A stretch of 64,000 nt of DNA from contig NC_009656.1 of assembly GCF_000017205.1 (NCBI RefSeq), forward strand, positions 934,001 to 998,000. Reading direction: 5' to 3'. The first letter of the stretch is position 1. Every line of letters starts with the position of its first letter. A program made the translations under genes and the position numbers. The DNA is from Pseudomonas paraeruginosa PA7. Lineage in GTDB: Bacteria; Pseudomonadota; Gammaproteobacteria; Pseudomonadales; Pseudomonadaceae. Positions 59,959 through 64,000 of this stretch are shown piece after piece. A model generated the notes under the pieces. That model was not told where the DNA came from and did not search any database. It saw only the letters and a list, made by a program, of their open reading frames with translations.

Positions 59959-59993
59959 AAAAACCCCGGAGGCGATCGCCTTCCGGGGTTTTT
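59959..59993. terminator. Bidirectional terminator between bufferin operon and doxX
   Basis: AAAAA-CCCCGGA...TTCCGGGG-TTTTT, a strong stem with A-tract on one side and T-tract on the other, between convergent operons. Works in both directions. Confidence 0.88.
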
Positions 59994-60009
59994 CGTGGCT
60001 GGCCGATTC

Positions 60010-60519
60010 CTAGCGGGACAGGCCCAGGCGTCGCCCGAGCCAATGGTCGAGGCTCAGCTTCCCCGCTCCCGCCAACAGCAGCGGCAGCAGTGCCGCCAGG
60101 TAGATCGCCGGGAGCTTGAAATTGCCGAAGCCGTGGTCGGTGATCGAGTAACCGCGGGCCAGTTCCGCCAGGCTCGACCACTCGGCCGGCCAGTGTACGG
60201 CGGCGGTCGCCACCAGGGTGACGACGATCAGCACCAGGGCGCTCAGGCGGGTACCGAGGCCGAGCAGGAGCAACAGCGCGCCGAGCAGTTCGGCCCACAT
60301 CGACAGTTCCCAGTTGAGGACGGCGGGCAGGCGGTCGAAGGGGAACGGGAAGGCCGACTGGATGTCGCCGAACCAGTTCTCGCCGTTCCACTTTTCCCAG
60401 CCGGACTCGAAGAACTCCCAGGCCAGGAACAATCGCAGGGACAGGTCGGCGCACCAGCCGCCGCAGCGGTCGAGCAGGACGAAGGGGAGGCGCCAGGCGC
60501 GCAGGTCGGATGCTTGCAT
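60010..60519 (-). CDS. DoxX-family membrane protein
   Basis: 169 residues, four predicted membrane helices ([60 protein letters not shown]). DoxX proteins (HvfD in HvfABCD-type clusters) often accompany DUF692/DUF2063 pairs. Here it faces the bufferin operon convergently and follows the ferric-reductase-like gene by 31 bp. Probably inner-membrane redox; substrate unknown. Confidence 0.82.
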   Translation of the reverse strand: MQASDLRAWRLPFVLLDRCGGWCADLSLRLFLAWEFFESGWEKWNGENWFGDIQSAFPFPFDRLPAVLNWELSMWAELLGALLLLLGLGTRLSALVLIVVTLVATAAVHWPAEWSSLAELARGYSITDHGFGNFKLPAIYLAALLPLLLAGAGKLSLDHWLGRRLGLSR

Positions 60520-60550
60520 GATCGATGTCTCGTAGAAGGGGCTGGATGGG

Positions 60551-61180
60551 TCAGGCAGGCTGGGCGTCGCGACGACGCAGGCGCACGGCGAGCTTGGCGG
60601 TGAGCTTGAGGACGATGGCGGAGAAGATCGTGGCGAATGCCAGCGCGTACCAGCCGCCCATGGGGATGCGCTTGAAGAACGACAGGCAGAAGATCCCCGC
60701 CAGCACCCAGGTGCCGGTCGAGTGCAGGGCTTTCCAGGCGCGTGGGCCGAGCAGGCGGGCCGGGGCGCGGAAGGAGGTGAGGGTGAGCAGGAGGATGAAC
60801 AGGTAGCCGATCGAGCCGGGGATGTTCGCTGTCACCGAACGGCCATTCCAGAAGGTATCCGGGTACAGTTTCCAGTAGGCCAGGATCAGCAGCGCATGGA
60901 CCGCGTGGGAAAAGGCAAAGGCCAGGCCCAGGTAGCGACGTTCGCGAAGCAGCGCGCGGGTACCCGGTCCGGGCACCAGGATCGCCAGCGAAGACGCGAG
61001 GAAGGCGGCGAGAAACAGCGCGAAGGAACTGCGCGCGGTGGCGCGGATGGCGCTGCGCAGGCCTTCCACCGCCTGCGGCTGGAGGGCCAGGACGAGGGCG
61101 GTCATGGCGAGCACGGCGATAGCGAGGACGGCGAACAGGCGCCAGCCGTGCCAGGGGGATTGCAGGGATCGGGTGGTCAT
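60551..61180 (-). CDS. Ferric-reductase-like transmembrane protein
   Basis: 209 residues, about six membrane helices, with candidate haem-binding histidines in [16 protein letters not shown] and [15 protein letters not shown], the pattern of the ferric-reductase-like (MsrQ/YedZ-type) domain. No flavin or NAD domain is present, so electrons must come from or pass to quinone or a partner. Operon with doxX; a TGTAY direct repeat lies 107 bp upstream, next to the bfmS stop. Start at 61180 has no marked SD (GGAGCCCCACC upstream). Confidence 0.78.
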   Translation of the reverse strand: MTTRSLQSPWHGWRLFAVLAIAVLAMTALVLALQPQAVEGLRSAIRATARSSFALFLAAFLASSLAILVPGPGTRALLRERRYLGLAFAFSHAVHALLILAYWKLYPDTFWNGRSVTANIPGSIGYLFILLLTLTSFRAPARLLGPRAWKALHSTGTWVLAGIFCLSFFKRIPMGGWYALAFATIFSAIVLKLTAKLAVRLRRRDAQPA

Positions 61181-61286
61181 GGTGGGGCTCCTGGTGGCGG
61201 GAGCGGCTCGGCGATGTGCCGCCGCTTCCCGTGGCCAGGAGTGTTGCAAGCGGGTTTATCCGCAGTGTGTCCGCCGCGGGCGGTTA

Positions 61287-61301
61287 TGTATCGCTCTGTA
61301 C
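61287..61301. promoter_or_regulatory. OmpR-type direct repeat before the ferric-reductase/doxX operon
   Basis: TGTAT-CGCTC-TGTAC, 10-bp period, between the bfmS stop (61309) and the reductase-like gene (start 61180). Shares 16 of 20 positions with the site at 57495. Confidence 0.58.
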
Positions 61302-61308
61302 CAGCGTC

Positions 61309-62613
61309 TCAGGCGTCCAGTTCGATGCGCGCGCAGAGCCCTCCAGCAGGGCGGTTGGCCAGGCTCAGGCGAGCGCCGATGGCCAGGGTCAGTTGCTGGG
61401 CGATGGCCAGGCCGAGACCGGTGCCGCCGGTGTCGCGGTTGCGCGAGTTCTCCACCCGGTAGAAGGGCTTGAGCACCTCGTCGAGTTCCCCGGGGGGAAT
61501 CCCGGGGCCATTGTCCAGCACCTGGATTCGCGTGCCGCCATCGGCGCGGCGCTCCACTTCCAGGCGCGCGGCGCCGGCGAACTTCAGCGCGTTGTCGATC
61601 AGGTTCACCAGCACCCGGCGCAGGGCGTGCGGACGGGTGTCGATCACCGCTGCGGTGCGACCGTCGAGCTGCACCTGCTTGCCGCTGTCCTGGTAATCGA
61701 ACACCAGGCTGTCGAGGAAGGCATCGAGATCGACCCGGCAACTGGCCTCGGCGCTGCCATGCATGCTGCGGGCGTAGGCCACGCCTTCGCGGACCAGGTG
61801 CTGCATTTCTTCGAGATCGTTCCAGAGCTTGTCCCTGTCGCTGGAAGCGTCCATGAACTCGACGCGCAGCTTCATCCGTGTGATCGGCGTCTGCAGGTCG
61901 TGGGAAATCGCCGCCAGCAGTTGCATGCGTTCCTTGAGGTGTTCGGCGATGCGCACCTGCATGGCGTTGAAAGCCGCCGCAGCGTGCGCCACTTCGCGTG
62001 GGCCGGTTTCCGCGAGCGGTTGTGCGGGACGATTCGGATCGAGGTGTTCCACGGCCTTCACCAGCCGGGTCAGCGGGCCGATGGCGGTGCGCACCGCGAG
62101 TCCGGTGCAGAGCAGCAGGAGGGCCAGTTGCACCAGCAGCACCAGCGGCAGCCAGCCGGACAGCGGTACCGGCGCCGGCGTGACATCGATGGTCAGCGGG
62201 CTGCCGTCGCGCAGGCTCAGGCGGACCTGGAAGTGCGGTCGGCTGTCGGTCACCGTCTGCAGGGCCAGGGGGTATTGCCCGTCGAGGGCGCGCTCGATGG
62301 AGTGCGCGGCGACCGGCGCGTCGGCCAGTGCCAGCGGCTGGCCGGGCTCGCCGGCGTCGAGGCGGTAGCGGTAGGTGCGTCGCTCCAGGCGCGGCAGCCA
62401 GGCCTGGCGCTCGGCGGGCGTCAGGCGGTCGAGCATGGCCACCGAGATCGCCACGTCCTGTTCGAGGCTGTCGAGCATCATGTGCTTCGCGGTCTGGTAG
62501 CGCTCGTAGAACTGCGAGGCGAAGGACAGTCCGTAGGCCAGCACCAGCCCGGCGAAGAGAATGAGCGCCAGGCGCGCGGCGAGGCTGCGCGGACGCGGCA
62601 CGGCAAGCTTCAT
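61309..62613 (-). CDS. bfmS: Sensor histidine kinase BfmS
   Basis: 434 residues: membrane helices at about 14-34 and 152-172 flanking a periplasmic sensor region, HAMP (IGPLTRLVKAVEHL), HisKA with AAISHDLQTPITRMK, and HATPase with NLIDNALKF, DNGPGIPP and GGTGLGLAIAQQL. Partner of BfmR; in P. aeruginosa the pair governs biofilm maturation and virulence. ATG overlaps the bfmR stop (ATGA). Confidence 0.9.
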   Translation of the reverse strand: MKLAVPRPRSLAARLALILFAGLVLAYGLSFASQFYERYQTAKHMMLDSLEQDVAISVAMLDRLTPAERQAWLPRLERRTYRYRLDAGEPGQPLALADAPVAAHSIERALDGQYPLALQTVTDSRPHFQVRLSLRDGSPLTIDVTPAPVPLSGWLPLVLLVQLALLLLCTGLAVRTAIGPLTRLVKAVEHLDPNRPAQPLAETGPREVAHAAAAFNAMQVRIAEHLKERMQLLAAISHDLQTPITRMKLRVEFMDASSDRDKLWNDLEEMQHLVREGVAYARSMHGSAEASCRVDLDAFLDSLVFDYQDSGKQVQLDGRTAAVIDTRPHALRRVLVNLIDNALKFAGAARLEVERRADGGTRIQVLDNGPGIPPGELDEVLKPFYRVENSRNRDTGGTGLGLAIAQQLTLAIGARLSLANRPAGGLCARIELDA

Positions 62614-63350
62614 GGATGGGCCTCGAGCAGTCGTACCGGTAGCGAGAACACATAGCCTTCGCTGCGCACGGTCTTGATGTACTCCGGCTCGCGGGCGTCG
62701 TCGCCGAGTCGTTGGCGCAGACGGCTGACCAGCAGGTCGATGGAGCGATCGAAGATGTCCGCCTCGCGGCCCTGGGTCAGGTTGAGCAACTGGTCGCGGC
62801 TGAGCACCCGCTGCGGGTGGTCGAGGAATACCCGCAGCAGACGGTACTCGGCGCCGCTGAGGGCGACCACGGTGCCCGCGCCGTCGAGCAGGTGGCGCGC
62901 GCTGGTATCCAGCTGCCACTGGCCGAAGCCGATCAGGCGGCTGCTTTCGGTCACGGTCAGGTTCGGCGGCAGCATCCGCGTGCGCCGCAGCACGGCGTTG
63001 ATCCGCGCGAGCAGCTCGCGGGCGGAGAAGGGCTTGGTCAGGTAGTCGTCGGCACCCATCTCCAGGCCGATGATGCGGTCGGTCTCGTCGTTGCGCGCGG
63101 TGAGCATCAGCACCGGCGTGGCCTTGTGCTTGCCGACGCGCAGCTCGCGACAGAGCAGCAGGCCGTCGTCGCCGGGCATCATGATGTCGAGGACGATCAG
63201 GTCCACCGTGTTGGCTTCGAGGAACGCGCGCATCTGCCGGCCATCGGCGACGATGGTGGTGCGCAGGCCGTTCTTCTTCAGGTAATTGCCTACCAGCTCG
63301 CGAATCTCGCGGTCATCGTCGACGATCAGGACGTGATCGACATGCTCCAT
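62610..63350 (-). CDS. bfmR: Response regulator BfmR (OmpR family)
   Basis: 246 residues: receiver domain with the acidic pocket VDDD, phospho-acceptor in LIVLDIMMPGDDG, and conserved Thr/Lys (LTARND, LTKPFSARELLARI); C-terminal winged helix (LSGAEYRLLRVFLDHPQRVLSRDQLLNLTQGR, RSIDLLVSRLRQRLGD). First gene of bfmRS. Divergent from the DUF2790 gene, with TGTAY-type direct repeats in the intergenic space that it may bind. Confidence 0.92.
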   Translation of the reverse strand: MEHVDHVLIVDDDREIRELVGNYLKKNGLRTTIVADGRQMRAFLEANTVDLIVLDIMMPGDDGLLLCRELRVGKHKATPVLMLTARNDETDRIIGLEMGADDYLTKPFSARELLARINAVLRRTRMLPPNLTVTESSRLIGFGQWQLDTSARHLLDGAGTVVALSGAEYRLLRVFLDHPQRVLSRDQLLNLTQGREADIFDRSIDLLVSRLRQRLGDDAREPEYIKTVRSEGYVFSLPVRLLEAHP

Positions 63351-63423
63351 TGCCCGGCTCCCGTGGCGGTTGGTGTGATTGCAAGCAGTGTATCCGCGCT
63401 CGCGGCGCTTGCCTGCCGGGGTT

Positions 63424-63438
63424 TGTATTGCACTGTAT
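63424..63438. promoter_or_regulatory. OmpR-type direct repeat before bfmR
   Basis: TGTAT-TGCAC-TGTAT, 10-bp period, 74 bp upstream of bfmR. Same orientation relative to bfmR as the sites before the reductase and HD-GYP genes. Probable autoregulatory site. Confidence 0.62.
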
Positions 63439-63551
63439 CCGGTACCGGGGCGAATACCGGGGCGTGCAAAAAAACCGGCTGTCACTGCCGCGAGCGGGAC
63501 GCTGGCAGCTGGCGGTGCGCGTGTTCGTCGCGTGGCCGTGGGCGTGGCGAA

Positions 63552-63566
63552 TGTACGTGCGTGTAT
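63552..63566. promoter_or_regulatory. Second TGTAY direct repeat, bfmR/DUF2790 divergent region
   Basis: TGTAC-GTGCG-TGTAT, 10-bp period; its second half continues into TGTATCG, mirrored by CGATACA at 63580-63586. About 140 bp before the DUF2790 gene. Confidence 0.5.
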
Positions 63567-63704
63567 CGGTCGGCGGCGGCGATACAGCGACTGACGAACC
63601 GGGCGTTCCGGTGACACATGCGGGACAACTCCCTGGCCTGGAATAGGCATCGACGAAGGCACGTCGCCTTCCACCGATGCGGACCTGCCGCCAGGAGAAC
63701 CACC

Positions 63705-63965
63705 ATGACTCGCACCCTGCTCGCCACCACCCTGTTCGCCGCCCTGGCGGCTCCCGCGTTCGCCGCCCAGCCCGCCGCGCCGGTGGCGACCGAAAGCTAC
63801 CACTACGGCATGCCGCTGGATGTGCGCAAGGTCGTGGCGACCCAGGAACAGGCGTCGACCACCTGCGAGATCGTCGATGCGCGGATGGACTACCTCGATT
63901 CCTCCGGCAAGCTGCACTCGCTGGCCTACCGCAAGTACGCCAGTGCCTGCAGCCAGGGCGGCTAG
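63705..63965 (+). CDS. DUF2790 small secreted protein
   Basis: 86 residues: signal peptide (about 1-20, LLATTLFAALAAPAFA), then the DUF2790 core YHYGMPLDVRKVV, two cysteines (TTCEIV and SACSQGG) and MDYLDSSGKLHSLAYRKY. The family is Pseudomonas-specific, periplasmic or exported, often next to two-component systems; function unknown. CCAGGAGAACCACC before ATG is a strong SD. Divergent from bfmR, hence a likely BfmR target. Confidence 0.85.
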   Translation: MTRTLLATTLFAALAAPAFAAQPAAPVATESYHYGMPLDVRKVVATQEQASTTCEIVDARMDYLDSSGKLHSLAYRKYASACSQGG

Positions 63966-64000
63966 CCAGGCGTGGGACGGCGGCTGGAACATCGGCTTGC

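Overview
This window is chromosomal DNA from a high-GC gammaproteobacterium of the Pseudomonas aeruginosa group. Gene order (acetoin operon, tyrS, cyanide-responsive ccoN cluster, 4-hydroxyphenylacetate operon, aph, bphOP, ampC/ampR, bfmRS) matches, from memory, the PAO1 stretch from about PA4154 down to PA4101. AmpC and the APH(3') protein differ from the PAO1 versions I remember at many scattered positions, so I infer an outlier lineage such as the PA7 / P. paraeruginosa clade. No tRNA, rRNA, insertion sequence or prophage was seen.

Layout: 1-8 kb carries acetoin/2,3-butanediol catabolism (acoXABC-bdhA, minus strand) facing acoR, with a sigma-54 promoter and a likely AcoR site between them; the short-chain dehydrogenase that should head the operon is reduced to a 37-residue remnant. 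8-10 kb has a LysE exporter and a LysR regulator. 9.8-17.6 kb is a peptide-export island: a complete type I system (HlyD-like adaptor, C39-peptidase ABC transporter, TolC-like channel), two small peptides with double-glycine-type leaders, and a Tat-exported flavin oxidase. tyrS follows behind a tyrosine-rich leader peptide. 19.6-23 kb has an OprD-type porin, an MFS pump and a MarR regulator (HpaR-like). 23-30.5 kb is the cbb3-type ccoN4/ccoQ4, MocR regulator, ccoG and siroheme-reductase cluster. 30.6-39.2 kb is the hpa/hpc meta-cleavage operon plus its AraC regulator. 39.2-47.3 kb has aph, a ClpP-fold protein, the bacteriophytochrome pair, PpnN, a polyamine-type acetyltransferase and a SotB-like pump. 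47.5-51.7 kb is a very large hybrid sensor kinase. 51.7-52.8 kb is gene-poor, with a degenerate type I-F CRISPR-like repeat pair, a dispersed palindrome and a frameshifted small gene. 53-57.4 kb has ampC/ampR, one unrecognised small gene and an HD-GYP protein. 57.7-64 kb has an EF-hand/bufferin-like operon (precursor, MNIO enzyme, partner), a DoxX plus ferric-reductase-like pair, and BfmRS.

The main regulatory results come from comparing promoters inside the window. (i) TTAACNTGTTAA palindromes lie before the porin, the MFS gene and the hpa operon, linking them to the local MarR regulator. (ii) A 40-bp element at a fixed 18-bp distance from a -10 hexamer precedes ccoN4, ccoG and the siroheme reductase, the expected pattern for the MocR regulator encoded among them. 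(iii) TGTAY-N5-TGTAY direct repeats precede bfmRS, the DoxX operon and the HD-GYP/EF-hand divergent region, suggesting a local BfmR regulon. The strongest candidates for an undescribed system are the double-glycine peptide island, the EF-hand bufferin operon and the solitary I-F-like repeat-spacer-repeat unit.
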